Program-made: the position numbers and the translations under genes
Part shown: one piece after another, positions 1 to 8,944 of the stretch
How positions within the stretch are numbered: the stretch's first letter is position 1
How the letters are laid out: every line of letters begins with the position of its first letter
Assembly: GCA_902801375.1 (NCBI GenBank)
Contig: CADCIB010000007.1
Span: 62,001-126,000, forward strand
Direction: 5' to 3'
Length of the DNA: 64,000 bases
Source of the DNA: an uncultured Prevotellaceae bacterium
Lineage (GTDB): Bacteria; Bacteroidota; Bacteroidia; Bacteroidales; Bacteroidaceae
Notes under the pieces: generated by a model
The model's database searches: none
What the model was told of the DNA's origin: nothing
Seen by the model: the letters and a program-made list of their open reading frames with translations, nothing else

Positions 1-1063
1 CGCCGTTCCAGCGTATCTCGCAGTCGTTGATGCTTTCCATCACAAAGCCCAGTTTGCGCATTTCGGTAATGAGGGCCGTGATGCGGTCGGTCTCCTTCAC
101 TTTCAAAGTGCTCAGCCCCTTGAAGTGGAAGGGGATGCCCAAGCCCGCACAACACACCACGACGGTTTGTGCCAGGTCAGGCTGGTTGACGAAGTCGTAG
201 TCTAAACGGGGCAGCCGCGACAGGGTCTTTCTGAGCGTCACCATTGTCGGAATGCCCTGTTCGTGCTCCTCGAACACCGTCTTCACGCCCAGCATCGAGA
301 ACAGATAGCGCACCACCGAGTCGCCCTGACGGCTGCTGTCCAACAGGCCTGTGAGCTGGATTTCATTGTCAGGATCGTCGCTCAGGGCCATAATCTCGTA
401 CCAATACGACGAGGCACTCCAGTCGTTCTCCACGATGAAGCTGTGTGGTTGATAATCCTGATGGGGGGTGCTGATGACGTTGAAGTCAGTCCATTCGGCT
501 TTCAGCCCGAAATCGTGCATGATGTGGAGCGTCAGGTCGATATACGATCTCGACACGATGTTGCCCTGCAGCACCAGTTCCAGCCCGTTCTTCAGGGCGG
601 GGCCGATAAGCAACAGGGCCGACGTGATTTGCGAACTGACACCAGCGTCAATCTCCACGCGCCCGCCTTCCAGCGGATTCCCGTGGATGCGCAGGGGCGC
701 AAAGCCCTCCTCGCCGATGTATTCGATGTCGGCACCCAGGTAGCGCAGGGCATCGACCAGGGGCTTGATGGGGCGTCGGCGCAGGCGTTCGTTTCCTGTC
801 AGCGTGTGGCTTCCTGGCGTGATAGACAGGTAGGCGGTCAGGAATCGGAACGACGAGCCGCTGGCATTGATGTCGATGTCGGCCGGCATGTCACGCAGGG
901 CGTTCACCAAGACGTTGGTGTCGTCGCAGTCGGAGAGGTTCTGCAGCGCGCAGGTTCCTCCCGCCAGTGCGTTGAGAATGAGTGCGCGGTTGCTGATGCT
1001 CTTCGATGCCGGCAGGTCAACGAGGGTCTGAATATGGCTTGGAGCCTTAAGTGTATATTGCAT
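1..1063 (-). CDS. aroA: 3-phosphoshikimate 1-carboxyvinyltransferase (EPSP synthase), 3' end cut by window
   Basis: Shikimate-pathway enzyme that joins phosphoenolpyruvate to shikimate-3-phosphate in the cytoplasm. The minus strand opens with MQYTLKAPSH and soon shows LPASKSISNRALILNALAGG, the substrate-binding N-terminal motif of the family. Near the window edge it shows STLKVKETDRI, the C-terminal signature. About 354 residues are present; the family is usually 400-430, so the last 60 or so lie outside. The start at 1063 is set by the family motif beginning about 17 codons in and by a consensus promoter 25 bases upstream. The reading frame stays open to the edge. Identification is firm; only the end is unknown. 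Confidence 0.95.
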   Translation of the reverse strand, partial: MQYTLKAPSHIQTLVDLPASKSISNRALILNALAGGTCALQNLSDCDDTNVLVNALRDMPADIDINASGSSFRFLTAYLSITPGSHTLTGNERLRRRPIKPLVDALRYLGADIEYIGEEGFAPLRIHGNPLEGGRVEIDAGVSSQITSALLLIGPALKNGLELVLQGNIVSRSYIDLTLHIMHDFGLKAEWTDFNVISTPHQDYQPHSFIVENDWSASSYWYEIMALSDDPDNEIQLTGLLDSSRQGDSVVRYLFSMLGVKTVFEEHEQGIPTMVTLRKTLSRLPRLDYDFVNQPDLAQTVVVCCAGLGIPFHFKGLSTLKVKETDRITALITEMRKLGFVMESINDCEIRWNG

Positions 1064-1087
1064 GTGGATGTTGATTCTATTTCTGTT

Positions 1088-1119
1088 GCAAAGGTACTAC
1101 TTTCTTCTGAAACGCCAAA
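1088..1119 (-). promoter_or_regulatory. Bacteroidota-type promoter of aroA
   Basis: Minus strand reads TTTG at 1119-1116, a 19-base spacer, then TACCTTTGC at 1096-1088. This is the TTTG-N19-TAnnTTTG consensus, about 25 bases from the aroA start codon. Confidence 0.7.
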
Positions 1120-1212
1120 CTTTTACTCCGATTATTTTACTTCGCGTTGTCATCAGGCATGAAAGCCGTTTTCGTTTGATGTTGGCGACGATGTCGTTTG
1201 CGTCTTATCCCG

Positions 1213-1301
1213 ACCGTACATTAATAATCTACGCAGCGTAGGTTAATAATGTAGGCAGCGTAGGTTAATAATGTAGGCAGCGTAGGTTATTAATGTACGG
1301 T
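1213..1301. repeat. Four-unit 22-bp tandem array bounded by a perfect 15-bp inverted repeat
   Basis: Units of the form TAGGTTAATAATGTAGGCAGCG lacking or keeping one or two bases start at 1239, 1261 and 1283, with a partial, slightly diverged unit at 1222-1238, so the period is exactly 22. The whole array is enclosed by ACCGTACATTAATAA (1213-1227) and its perfect reverse complement (1287-1301). It fills the centre of the 390-base gap between divergent aroA and the gene at 1454. Apart from this array and the two promoters the gap shows nothing I recognise. Confidence 0.85.
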
Positions 1302-1395
1302 TGGCGTTTGCCGTCTTTTGCATTCCTATCAGCCGTCTTCCGCAACGCCGTTTGCCTTCTCTCGCGCGTTCCTAATTAAATATTTATGGGGAAAG

Positions 1396-1428
1396 TTGCA
1401 GGGATTTCCATTTTTTTTCGTATCTTCG
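1396..1428 (+). promoter_or_regulatory. Probable promoter of the 1454-4065 gene pair
   Basis: TTGC at 1396-1399, a 21-base spacer, then TATCTTCG at 1421-1428, one base off TAnnTTTG. It lies 25 bases before the start codon at 1454. Confidence 0.5.
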
Positions 1429-1453
1429 CAGCCGAAAACAAATCTCTCAAGAC

Positions 1454-1816
1454 ATGGCAACGAAAAAAAGAAGCGGATACAAGAAGACGGGCATCCCAGG
1501 CCTGTCCATTCGGTTTTCCTGGAAAGAGCTGCTGGGCATCACGGCGCTGAAGCGGTGGTTCTCCCGCAAGACGGGCATACCCACTACCGAGTCGGGCATC
1601 AGAAAGAAACTCGGCCGTAAGTTGGCCAAATGGCTAACGGGCAAATATGAGGAAAAGACCGGTCAGACACTCGACATGAACAGCCGTGGGCAGATTAAGA
1701 CTCCCAAGACGACAAAGACTACGAAGAAGACTTCGACCACGAAGAAAAAGACCACAACGACGAAGAAAAAGTCGCTGTTAGACGAAGACCTGCAAAATCA
1801 AGAATTGAGTATATGA
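1454..1816 (+). CDS. Small basic Lys/Thr-rich protein, function unknown
   Basis: A 120-residue protein with no signal peptide or membrane segment. Residues 1-75 are basic and could fold (SIRFSWKELLGITALKRWF, then GIRKKLGRKLAKWL). Residues 76-108 are low-complexity Thr/Lys (TTKTTKKTSTTKKKTTTTKK), and the end is acidic. Strongly basic tails of this kind are often nucleic-acid binding, but that is inference. Its stop overlaps the start of the following hexosaminidase gene in an ATGA, so the two are probably translationally coupled. A promoter lies just upstream. Not recognised as a named family. Confidence 0.7.
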   Translation: MATKKRSGYKKTGIPGLSIRFSWKELLGITALKRWFSRKTGIPTTESGIRKKLGRKLAKWLTGKYEEKTGQTLDMNSRGQIKTPKTTKTTKKTSTTKKKTTTTKKKSLLDEDLQNQELSI

Positions 1817-4065
1817 ATAGGAAAAAGATGCTTCTCGTGTTGGCGATGACTGTCATTGCCCATACGATGTGGGCGCAGGTGAACCTGGTGCCCAAGCCCC
1901 AAAAAGCCCAGTGGCAACAAGGGAACTATGTGTTGAACGGACAGGTGGAGGTGGCTTATGCCTCAAACGATCTGAAACCGGCTGCCGACTATCTATGCCG
2001 CGCCTTGGATCAAGCAGGCGTTCAAGCTACGGCGAAGGCTGGAAAGCGTGGTCAGGTATGCCTGAGCCGGGGTAGAGGAATCGCCAAAAGCGGCTATCAG
2101 TTGCAGATAGGCAAAGAGGGGGTGCAATTGAAGGGTGCCGACTATGAGGGCGTGGTCAATGGCGTTGCCACACTCCGGCAGATGCTGCTGCTCTCAAAGA
2201 ATGAAGCGACCATACCACTTGCAACCATCAGCGACGCGCCGCGATTCGGTTGGCGAGGATTCCATCTCGACTGTTCGCGCCATTTCTTCACGGTGAAAGA
2301 GGTGGAGGAACTCATCGATCTGATGGCTCTCTACAAGATGAACCGTTTCCATTGGCACTTGACCGACGACCAAGGATGGCGCATAGAAATCAAGAAATAT
2401 CCTAAGCTCACTGAGCAAGGCGGCTGGAGAAATTATAACAATCAGGATTCGCTCTGCTTAAAATTGGCACGCGAAGAGGACAACTCAGACTTTCTCCTGC
2501 CAAAGGACAGGCTGAAAGGCGAGGGGGAAGTATCGTATGGCGGTTTCTATACACAGGAGGATATTCGCCAGGTGGTGGCCTTTGCCCGCCAGCGTGGCAT
2601 CGAAATCGTTCCCGAAATCGATATGCCCGGCCACTTCCTGAGTGCCATCGAGCAGTATGAGGGACTGTCGTGCTTCCCCGAAATCGGGTGGGGGGCTGTG
2701 TTCACCACGCCGCTCTGTCCTGGTAAGAACCGCATGATAGAGTTCTGCAAGGATGTGTGGAAAGAGGTGCTTCAACTGTTCCCGTATGAATACGTGCATA
2801 TTGGCGGCGATGAAGTGCCCAAGGACAACTGGGAGCGATGCCCTGACTGTCAGCGCCGTATCAAGGAAGAGGGCCTGAAAGATGAGTTTGAACTACAGGC
2901 GTGGTTTATCCATCAGATGGAACAATTCCTAAACAAGAACGGCCGAAAGATGATAGGATGGGACGAAATACTGGAGGGAGGACTCTCGCCGACGGCCACC
3001 GTGACCTGGTGGCGCACTTGGGTGCCTGATGCCGTAGCCCAGGTGACGGCACAAGGCAACGATGTCATCTACTGCCCGGGCGACCCCTTCTATCTCTCAC
3101 AACGTGAGCAGAAGAGCGACCTGCGGAGCATCTACGAGTATAATCTCTTGCCCGACAGACTCTCAGAAAAGCAGAAGAAGCATGTGCTGGGCGTGCAGGC
3201 CAACATGTGGTGCGAGTGGATTCCCACGCGTGAACGGATGCTCTATATGTTCTTCCCCAGGACGATTGCCGTTTCAGAATTGGCCTGGACAAAGCCGGAA
3301 CTGAAGAACTACGACGAGTTCTATGGTCGCCTGACCGACCAGTTTGCGATGCTCCATCGGTTGCATGTGCCTTATCGCACACCCAGCCTGGATGGTTTCT
3401 ACAACACCAATGCCTTCGTCCATGAGGGAACGTTGCGGGTGGAATGCAAAGACCCGCTGGCTACGGTGCGCTATACCACCGACGGTTCGTTCCCCAACAA
3501 GCATTCAACGCAATACTCCGGACCGGTTACCGTCGACAAAACCACCAACTTCATCCTCCGCACTTTCAATCCGGAAGGACGCGCCGACGAGATGACGCGC
3601 GCCGATTTCGTGAAGCAAGGCTATCTGGAGCCTGTCGCGAATGTACCGTCGGTCCTCACTCCTGGCCTCAATGCCGCATGGTATGAATACGGTGGAGTGA
3701 AGTGTGCGGAAGTACCCACCGCACCATTCAAGGGCAACTACGATGTGGCTGATGTCTGCATCCCTGAAGGGGTGAAAGGCAAGATAGGTCTGGTCATCAC
3801 GGGCTATCTGAATGTGCCTGCTGACGGCATCTACACCTTCGCCCTGATGAGCGATGATGGCAGTTGGCTGAAAATCGATGGGAATATGGTGGTCGACAAC
3901 GACCGTCCACAAAGCCCGCACGAAGAGGTTTGCCAGCAGGCTTTGCGGCAGGGACTGCACTACTTCGAGGTGCGCTATTTCGACAGCAACGGCGGAATGC
4001 TCCGCCTTTGGGTGTTCGACGAGCAGGGCAATCGCCTGAATCCCGCCGACATCTACCGACATTGA
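1813..4065 (+). CDS. Secreted beta-N-acetylhexosaminidase, GH20, with PA14-like C-terminus
   Basis: Removes terminal GlcNAc/GalNAc from glycans, probably at the cell surface or in the periplasm. The signal peptide ends near AHTMWAQ (residue 22). A GH20b-type domain covers about 25-145. The catalytic barrel begins near GWRGFHLDCSRHFF, shows HLTDDQGWRIEI, and carries the catalytic pair D333-E334 in HIGGDEVP. A chitobiase-type C-terminal module (ATVRYTTDGSFPN) lies near 540-600. From about 640 a PA14-like domain shows YTFALMSDDGSWLKIDG and LRLWVFDE. The 750-residue length is normal for Bacteroidales enzymes of this type. It faces the GH130 and MFS genes across a bidirectional inverted repeat, so a shared role in glycan breakdown is plausible but not proven. 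It overlaps the upstream gene by four bases. Confidence 0.93.
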   Translation: MNRKKMLLVLAMTVIAHTMWAQVNLVPKPQKAQWQQGNYVLNGQVEVAYASNDLKPAADYLCRALDQAGVQATAKAGKRGQVCLSRGRGIAKSGYQLQIGKEGVQLKGADYEGVVNGVATLRQMLLLSKNEATIPLATISDAPRFGWRGFHLDCSRHFFTVKEVEELIDLMALYKMNRFHWHLTDDQGWRIEIKKYPKLTEQGGWRNYNNQDSLCLKLAREEDNSDFLLPKDRLKGEGEVSYGGFYTQEDIRQVVAFARQRGIEIVPEIDMPGHFLSAIEQYEGLSCFPEIGWGAVFTTPLCPGKNRMIEFCKDVWKEVLQLFPYEYVHIGGDEVPKDNWERCPDCQRRIKEEGLKDEFELQAWFIHQMEQFLNKNGRKMIGWDEILEGGLSPTATVTWWRTWVPDAVAQVTAQGNDVIYCPGDPFYLSQREQKSDLRSIYEYNLLPDRLSEKQKKHVLGVQANMWCEWIPTRERMLYMFFPRTIAVSELAWTKPELKNYDEFYGRLTDQFAMLHRLHVPYRTPSLDGFYNTNAFVHEGTLRVECKDPLATVRYTTDGSFPNKHSTQYSGPVTVDKTTNFILRTFNPEGRADEMTRADFVKQGYLEPVANVPSVLTPGLNAAWYEYGGVKCAEVPTAPFKGNYDVADVCIPEGVKGKIGLVITGYLNVPADGIYTFALMSDDGSWLKIDGNMVVDNDRPQSPHEEVCQQALRQGLHYFEVRYFDSNGGMLRLWVFDEQGNRLNPADIYRH

Positions 4066-4077
4066 TATTTATCTAAA

Positions 4078-4177
4078 CAACGGATTTCACGAATTACACG
4101 GATTGTATTCACCATTCTCGTCCCATATTTCTTGGGATTTGTAGTGTCTCAATCCGTGTAATCCGTGAAATCCGTTG
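4078..4177. terminator. Long inverted repeat between convergent genes, probable bidirectional terminator
   Basis: A 28-base arm at 4078-4105 (beginning CAACGGATTTCACG) is repeated inverted at 4150-4177 with a single mismatch and a 44-base loop. It sits between the stop of the GH20 gene and the stop of GH130. The right arm is followed by TTGTTTTAT and the left arm, read on the minus strand, by TTGTTTAGAT. The arms are themselves made of a repeated CGGATT / ATTACACGGATT word, so this may also be a dispersed element. Confidence 0.7.
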
Positions 4178-4217
4178 TTGTTTTATAGAAGCCTTATTGT
4201 TTTATGAACCCCGATGT

Positions 4218-5213
4218 TCAGACAATGCTTGTACGCTTGGTGAACTCGATGATTTCTGGGATGTAGCCAAAGGCCATACCCGTCACCGTGTCGGCACATC
4301 CGTAGTAGATGGCCACGCGGCCGGTCTCCGCGTCGTGCAGGGCTGCACATGGGAAACAGACGTTGGGTACGTCGCCCATGCACTCGTAGGGCGTCTGCGG
4401 CGTGATGAGGTATGGGCCTGAGCGGGCCAATACGCGCCAAGGCTCGTCAAGGTCGAGCAGGGCGGAGCCGAAAGCATACACATAGCCGTTGCACGAATGG
4501 AGCACACCGTGGTGGAAAATGAGCCAGCCCTCGCTTGTCTCGATGGGGATAGGACCGGCACCTATCTTCATACATTGCCAGGCACTCACCTCAAAGGGGG
4601 CGGGCGACATCACGTGGCGGTGTCGTCCCCAGTAGTCCAGGTCGGGCGACTCGCTGTAGAAAATGTCGCCAAAGGGTGTGTGGCCCGTGTCGCTCGGACG
4701 GGAGAGCATGGCATACTTGCCGTTGATCTTGCGCGGGAACAGCACACCGTTGCGGTTGTAGGGCAGGAAGGCGTTCTCCAGTTGGTGGAACGTCTGGAAG
4801 TCCTTGGTCCATGCAATGCCGATGGTGGGGCCGTGATAGCCGTTGCACCAAGTGACATAGTAGCGGTCTTCCAGCCAACAGACGCGCGGGTCGTAGCCAT
4901 AGACCCACTGGCCTATTTCCTTATTGTCACACTCGAAACGAATGGTCTCTTCGTTGATGCGCCAATTGATACCGTCGTCGCTGAAGCCCGCATGGAGCGT
5001 CATGCGGCGGTTGGTGTCGTCGCAGCGGAACACACCGGCAAAGCCGTTGCCAAAGGGCACTACGGCACTATTGAAGATACTGTTGCTCGTTGGGAGCAAG
5101 TCGCGGGGGATAATGGGGTTGCGTTGCGAGCGCCAAACGGTGGTCTTGCAGCCTTCCGGCCGCTCTTCCCAAGGGATGTTGGGCAGCGGGTTGCCCTGAA
5201 TCTTGATATTCAT
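4218..5213 (-). CDS. Glycoside phosphorylase/mannosidase, GH130
   Basis: A 331-residue cytoplasmic-looking protein with no signal peptide. It has the five-bladed propeller pattern of GH130: repeated short strands with [19 protein letters not shown] near 48-66, [17 protein letters not shown] near 106-122, and GWLIFHHGV in the second half. GH130 enzymes phosphorolyse beta-1,4-mannosides. The Bacteroides thetaiotaomicron member BT1033 acts on Man-beta-1,4-GlcNAc from N-glycan cores. Here the gene follows an MFS transporter by about 100 bases and faces a GH20 hexosaminidase, which suggests the same substrate class. The exact specificity cannot be read from sequence. Probably last gene of the minus-strand unit. 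Confidence 0.85.
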   Translation of the reverse strand: MNIKIQGNPLPNIPWEERPEGCKTTVWRSQRNPIIPRDLLPTSNSIFNSAVVPFGNGFAGVFRCDDTNRRMTLHAGFSDDGINWRINEETIRFECDNKEIGQWVYGYDPRVCWLEDRYYVTWCNGYHGPTIGIAWTKDFQTFHQLENAFLPYNRNGVLFPRKINGKYAMLSRPSDTGHTPFGDIFYSESPDLDYWGRHRHVMSPAPFEVSAWQCMKIGAGPIPIETSEGWLIFHHGVLHSCNGYVYAFGSALLDLDEPWRVLARSGPYLITPQTPYECMGDVPNVCFPCAALHDAETGRVAIYYGCADTVTGMAFGYIPEIIEFTKRTSIV

Positions 5214-5314
5214 AGATTATGTCTTTAAAAAAGTATTCTAAAAAGTTTTGCATTAAGCAGCCTTAAGCGAGTCGAGTACGGAGTAAACGCGTGTCTTATC
5301 CTCAAACCTGAAGC

Positions 5315-6604
5315 TTACTTCTTGTCTGTATACGTGAAGGGTACGAACCAGGTGATGAGGAGGGCGGGGATGGTGCAGAACAGCACGAGGATGAAGAACA
5401 TGCGGTAGCCGAGCCAGTCGCTGAAGAAACCACTCATCATGCCTGGAAGCATCACTCCGAGGTTCATGATGCCCGAGGCAAAGGCGTAATGTGCCATCTG
5501 GTGCTTGCCGGGAGCCACCTGCTGCATCATGAAGAGCGTCAGTCCGACGAAGCCGAAACCGTAGCCGAAATACTCAAGCACGATACCTCCACCAATGAGC
5601 CACAGACTCTCTGGCTGATAGATGGCCAGCAGCGTATAAGCTACGAAAGGAATGTTGAACACGATGGCCAAGGAGAAGAGCGACTTCTTCAGTCCGCGAT
5701 GGGCAATGTAGTAGCCAGCGAGGATGCTGCCAACGACGAAAGCGGCGGCTCCGAACGTGCCATAGCACAGACCGATTTCCTGTTCTGAGAGACCGAGTCC
5801 CTGTTCGGCCCGTGGTGCTTTCAGGAACAAGGGCACAATTTTCATGACAAAGCCCTCGGCAAAGCGATAGAGGATGATGAAGCAGATATAATAAATAATG
5901 TGTTTCTTCTGGAAGAACTCCACGAACACATTCCATAGCTCATGGAGTTGGCTGCGTAAATCTTTTCGATCTTCTCGCTCCTCGCTCTTCAATTTTCCGC
6001 CCGGCAAGACAAAGAAATGATAGCAGCCGATGCCCACCATGATGATGCCGATGATGAGCATGATGATTGTCCACGCCTGTGTGACGCCGAAACTGTCGAT
6101 GAAAGCACCGGCGAGGTAGACCAGTCCTCCCGTTGCGGCAATTTTGGCGATGTTATAGAATGCGCCCTGCCAGCCTATCCAGCGAGCCTGTTCGTCAGTG
6201 CTGAGGGTCGACATGTACACACCGTCGGCGGCAATGTCGTGGGTGGCACCACTCAAGGCGATGACCGCCAGAAGAGCAATGGTGATGGCAAAGAACGAGG
6301 GCAGGTGCAGCGCAAAGGCCACAAGGGCGAACAGCACGCCCGACATCATTTGTGTGAGCACTACGAAGAATTTCTTTGTCTTGTACATTTCGAGGAAGGG
6401 ACTCCAAAGTGGCTTCAGCGTCCAAGGCAGCATGATGAGTGAAGTCCAGAAGGCTATCTGCTTGTCGCTCACGCCCATACCTTTATACATCAGCGTACAC
6501 ACCATGTTCAGCACCACGAAAGGCATACCCATGGCGAAATAGAGTGTGGGCACCCACGCTATGGGGCTCACTTTCTTTTTCTGTTCATTATCCATATTCG
6601 TCAT
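5315..6604 (-). CDS. MFS transporter, probable (oligo)saccharide importer
   Basis: About 429 residues with twelve predicted hydrophobic segments, from SPIAWVPTLYFAMGMPFVVL near the start to LLITWFVPF at the end. It resembles the AmpG/SLC45-like branch of MFS that Bacteroidales place in glycan clusters. It would carry a disaccharide across the inner membrane, here most likely the substrate of the GH130 enzyme encoded next. I chose the start at 6604 (MTNMDNEQKK), one base after the stop of the TolC-like gene. An in-frame start at 6637 would lie inside the TolC coding end, and MDNEQ at 6595 is also possible. Substrate is inferred from neighbours only. Confidence 0.82.
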   Translation of the reverse strand: MTNMDNEQKKKVSPIAWVPTLYFAMGMPFVVLNMVCTLMYKGMGVSDKQIAFWTSLIMLPWTLKPLWSPFLEMYKTKKFFVVLTQMMSGVLFALVAFALHLPSFFAITIALLAVIALSGATHDIAADGVYMSTLSTDEQARWIGWQGAFYNIAKIAATGGLVYLAGAFIDSFGVTQAWTIIMLIIGIIMVGIGCYHFFVLPGGKLKSEEREDRKDLRSQLHELWNVFVEFFQKKHIIYYICFIILYRFAEGFVMKIVPLFLKAPRAEQGLGLSEQEIGLCYGTFGAAAFVVGSILAGYYIAHRGLKKSLFSLAIVFNIPFVAYTLLAIYQPESLWLIGGGIVLEYFGYGFGFVGLTLFMMQQVAPGKHQMAHYAFASGIMNLGVMLPGMMSGFFSDWLGYRMFFILVLFCTIPALLITWFVPFTYTDKK

Positions 6605-6605
6605 T

Positions 6606-7961
6606 TTAATTATTTCCGTCCTTGATATAGCCGTCACGATAGAATTCCAGCAGTTGGATGTTCAGGATGGTCATGTATTTGCTCTGCAGCTCGTTCTGCT
6701 GGGCCAAGAGCAGGTTGTCCTTGCCTGTCATGAGATCGACAATGTTCTTCAGTCCGAGGCGGAACTGCTCACTCAGCAGCTCATAGCTGGTCTGTTGGCT
6801 CTCGGTGGCTATCTTGGCAGCCTTGAATTTCTCTTGGTTGGTGACGGCCTGCAGCCAATAGTTCTCGATGGTGGAGTAGAGGGCTGTCTGCTTGTCGCGC
6901 AGATCGAGTTCATAGTTCTGCTTTTGCAACTTTGCCTTGTTCACAGCCGTCTTCGTCTGTCGGTTGTCGGTCAGCGGAATGCTCACGTTCACTCCGGCTC
7001 CGAGGTCGAAATTGTTCTTCAGCTGCGAGCCCCATGCGTTGTCGCTCATCGAGGTGGTGTTGGTGGCGGCACTGGCCTGCAGGGCGATGGTCGGCAGCTT
7101 CTGTGCTTTTGCCAGTTTGATGCTTAGGTCGCTGGTCTCAATGCCGACAAGCGCATTCTTGATCTCGGGTCGATTGGCAAGGGCTGTTTCATAAACCTCC
7201 TGCATGTTGGGCACGGGTTGCAGGGCCATTTCGTCGGTTGTCTCAGGGATGGCAATGTCGAACTCCTCATCGCTGGTGATCTGTAGGAGTTGTTTCAGCT
7301 GGCGTTTGAAGTTGCGTAGGTTGCTCTCCGCCTCCACCACGTTGTATTCGTCTTGTGCCCGTTGTGAGGTGAGCTGTGCCAGTTCGGCCTTTGCCATCTT
7401 GCCCACTTTGACAAACTGCTCGCCACGCTGTTCGTTCATGCGACTCGTCTCAAGGCTTTCCTTGTTCACCTTGATGGCTTCTGCTGAATAGAGTATCTGA
7501 ACATAGAGTTGGGCAATCTGTTCCAGAATGGTGTTGGCCGTGACGGCGGCTTCGAGTTCTGCCAGCTCTTCAGCCTTCTCGTTGAGTCGGATGGTGTTGG
7601 TGTTGCGGCCTCCGTTCCACACGGTCCATGAGGAACTGATGCCATAGGTGCCGTTGTAGTACACCTTGTCGATGCTCGACTGCACATAGCCGTTGGCTAC
7701 CGTTGCCGACCCCGTTTCGGGCCAAGGGCGGTAGGTGGCGTTGTGCGACGTGCTGGCCATCAGTGATGGCAATAGGGCGGCGCGGCTCTGCAGTACGTCT
7801 TCCTGAGCGCTGAGCTTGTTGATTTTCGACTTCTGGAGGGAAATGTTGTTCTGCAGGGCGTAGTCGATACACTCACGGAGGGTCCATTGCTTGGCTATGC
7901 CACTGCTGCAAACCATCATGAGCAACGCTCCGGCCGCAAGCATTCTGTTCTTGATATTCAT
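6606..7961 (-). CDS. TolC-family outer membrane efflux protein
   Basis: Outer-membrane trimeric channel protein of tripartite efflux systems. The signal peptide ends around GIAKQWTLRECIDYALQNN, and the last part of that is the typical first TolC repeat. Long helical stretches follow (ALLPSLMASTSHN, EEFDIAIPE, LLSEQFRLGLKNIVDLM), the last being the classic second-half motif. At 451 residues it is normal length. Usual partners, a periplasmic adaptor and an RND/ABC pump, are not next to it; it is followed by an MFS sugar-type transporter instead. The stop is one base before the chosen start of that transporter, implying co-transcription. Confidence 0.9.
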   Translation of the reverse strand: MNIKNRMLAAGALLMMVCSSGIAKQWTLRECIDYALQNNISLQKSKINKLSAQEDVLQSRAALLPSLMASTSHNATYRPWPETGSATVANGYVQSSIDKVYYNGTYGISSSWTVWNGGRNTNTIRLNEKAEELAELEAAVTANTILEQIAQLYVQILYSAEAIKVNKESLETSRMNEQRGEQFVKVGKMAKAELAQLTSQRAQDEYNVVEAESNLRNFKRQLKQLLQITSDEEFDIAIPETTDEMALQPVPNMQEVYETALANRPEIKNALVGIETSDLSIKLAKAQKLPTIALQASAATNTTSMSDNAWGSQLKNNFDLGAGVNVSIPLTDNRQTKTAVNKAKLQKQNYELDLRDKQTALYSTIENYWLQAVTNQEKFKAAKIATESQQTSYELLSEQFRLGLKNIVDLMTGKDNLLLAQQNELQSKYMTILNIQLLEFYRDGYIKDGNN

Positions 7962-8037
7962 GTTAGAAATTGATCTGTTTGATTGACTGTTTGACGTAGT
8001 GAGCGGCTATGATGATGCAACCTCCATCGAATCTTAA

Positions 8038-8060
8038 CTTTTTTTTAGCTGAAAAAAAAG
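8038..8060. other. A/T-tract palindrome between rhaD and the TolC gene
   Basis: CTTTTTTTTAGCTGAAAAAAAAG is broken here as eight T, AGCTG, eight A: an almost perfect palindrome centred on AGCT. It lies in the 153-base gap upstream of the TolC gene. A GC-rich inverted pair (GGCCTTCTCC at 8071 and GGAGAAGCC at 8107) overlaps the end of rhaD, so the two together may terminate rhaD transcription. Confidence 0.45.
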
Positions 8061-8114
8061 GTATGTTGTGGGCCTTCTCCGGCTCAATCCTTGGTGTTCT
8101 GGTGCAGGAGAAGC

Positions 8115-8921
8115 CTATTTGGGCAGATGGAAGAGCTCGGTCATCTCGCGGAGTTGCTCATCGTTCATGCCTTCTGGCGTGAATCCCATGGAGCGGGCGC
8201 AGAGGTATATCTTGGCACTCTTCGACAGTACGTCAATCTGGTCGAAGGCATCCATCACGTCAAGTCCTTTGGCAAAGACACCGTGTTTCTCCCACAACAC
8301 TACGTCGTAATCCTCCAGTTGTCGCAGTGTGGCCTCGGCCAGTTCGTTGCTGCCTGGAGCAAAGTAAGGGGCAATGCCTAATCCCAATGGGCAGAAAGCC
8401 TTTGTCTCGGGAATCATGCTCCACAGGATTTTGGTCAGCACGTCCTTTTCGAGGAAGGGTCGGTGGTGGCTCATGGCGACGAGTTCGATGGGATGGGTGT
8501 GCACGGTGGCATTGTAGGGTGAACCCATCTCTATCATCCGGGCATGTACACTGAGGTGTGAGGGCAGTTCGCTAGTGGGTGCCACGGGTTTATCGGCGAT
8601 GATGACGTAGTGGGCACAGTCGTCGAGGATGCGTATAATGCTGCCGTTGTCCATAGGCTGGCGAGCCAGGTCGCGCATGCGCTTGCCCGTTCCTTTACAA
8701 TAGAAATAGGTGCCTTTCAGCGTGGGCAGTGTCAGTCCGATGGGGCGTGATTCGCTGATGGGTGGCAACGCTTGCATCGTTTCGTCTACCCACTGCGTGA
8801 TGTTCACCGTGATGTTGCCGCCGTTGCGTTCTGCCCATCCGTTCTGCCAGAGATAGCCGGCCACTTCGGCTATCTTGCCGATTTCGCTTTTCAGTGTGGG
8901 ATTGTTGTCGAGTATGCTCAT
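8115..8921 (-). CDS. rhaD: L-rhamnulose-1-phosphate aldolase
   Basis: Class II zinc aldolase that splits L-rhamnulose-1-phosphate into dihydroxyacetone phosphate and L-lactaldehyde. The 268 residues carry the zinc histidines H141 and H143 in VHTHPIE and H213 in LWEKHGVF, close to the E. coli positions 141, 143 and 212. The catalytic glutamate is E118 in TSELPSHL. The N-terminus NGWAERNGGNITV is the usual phosphate-binding loop. It follows rhaB by 23 bases on the same strand. The isomerase, transporter and regulator of a complete rhamnose operon are not in the window. Confidence 0.95.
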   Translation of the reverse strand: MSILDNNPTLKSEIGKIAEVAGYLWQNGWAERNGGNITVNITQWVDETMQALPPISESRPIGLTLPTLKGTYFYCKGTGKRMRDLARQPMDNGSIIRILDDCAHYVIIADKPVAPTSELPSHLSVHARMIEMGSPYNATVHTHPIELVAMSHHRPFLEKDVLTKILWSMIPETKAFCPLGLGIAPYFAPGSNELAEATLRQLEDYDVVLWEKHGVFAKGLDVMDAFDQIDVLSKSAKIYLCARSMGFTPEGMNDEQLREMTELFHLPK

Positions 8922-8944
8922 GAAATGTGATAGTAAGCTGATGA

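Noticed and set aside
263-1162. Plus-strand frame of 299 codons at the left end.
   Set aside because: Opposite strand of aroA, whose SKSISNRAL and KETDRI motifs are unambiguous.
1213-1301. Possible CRISPR array.
   Set aside because: Units are directly tandem at 22 bases with no variable spacers, and no cas gene is near. The same holds for 33373-33455.
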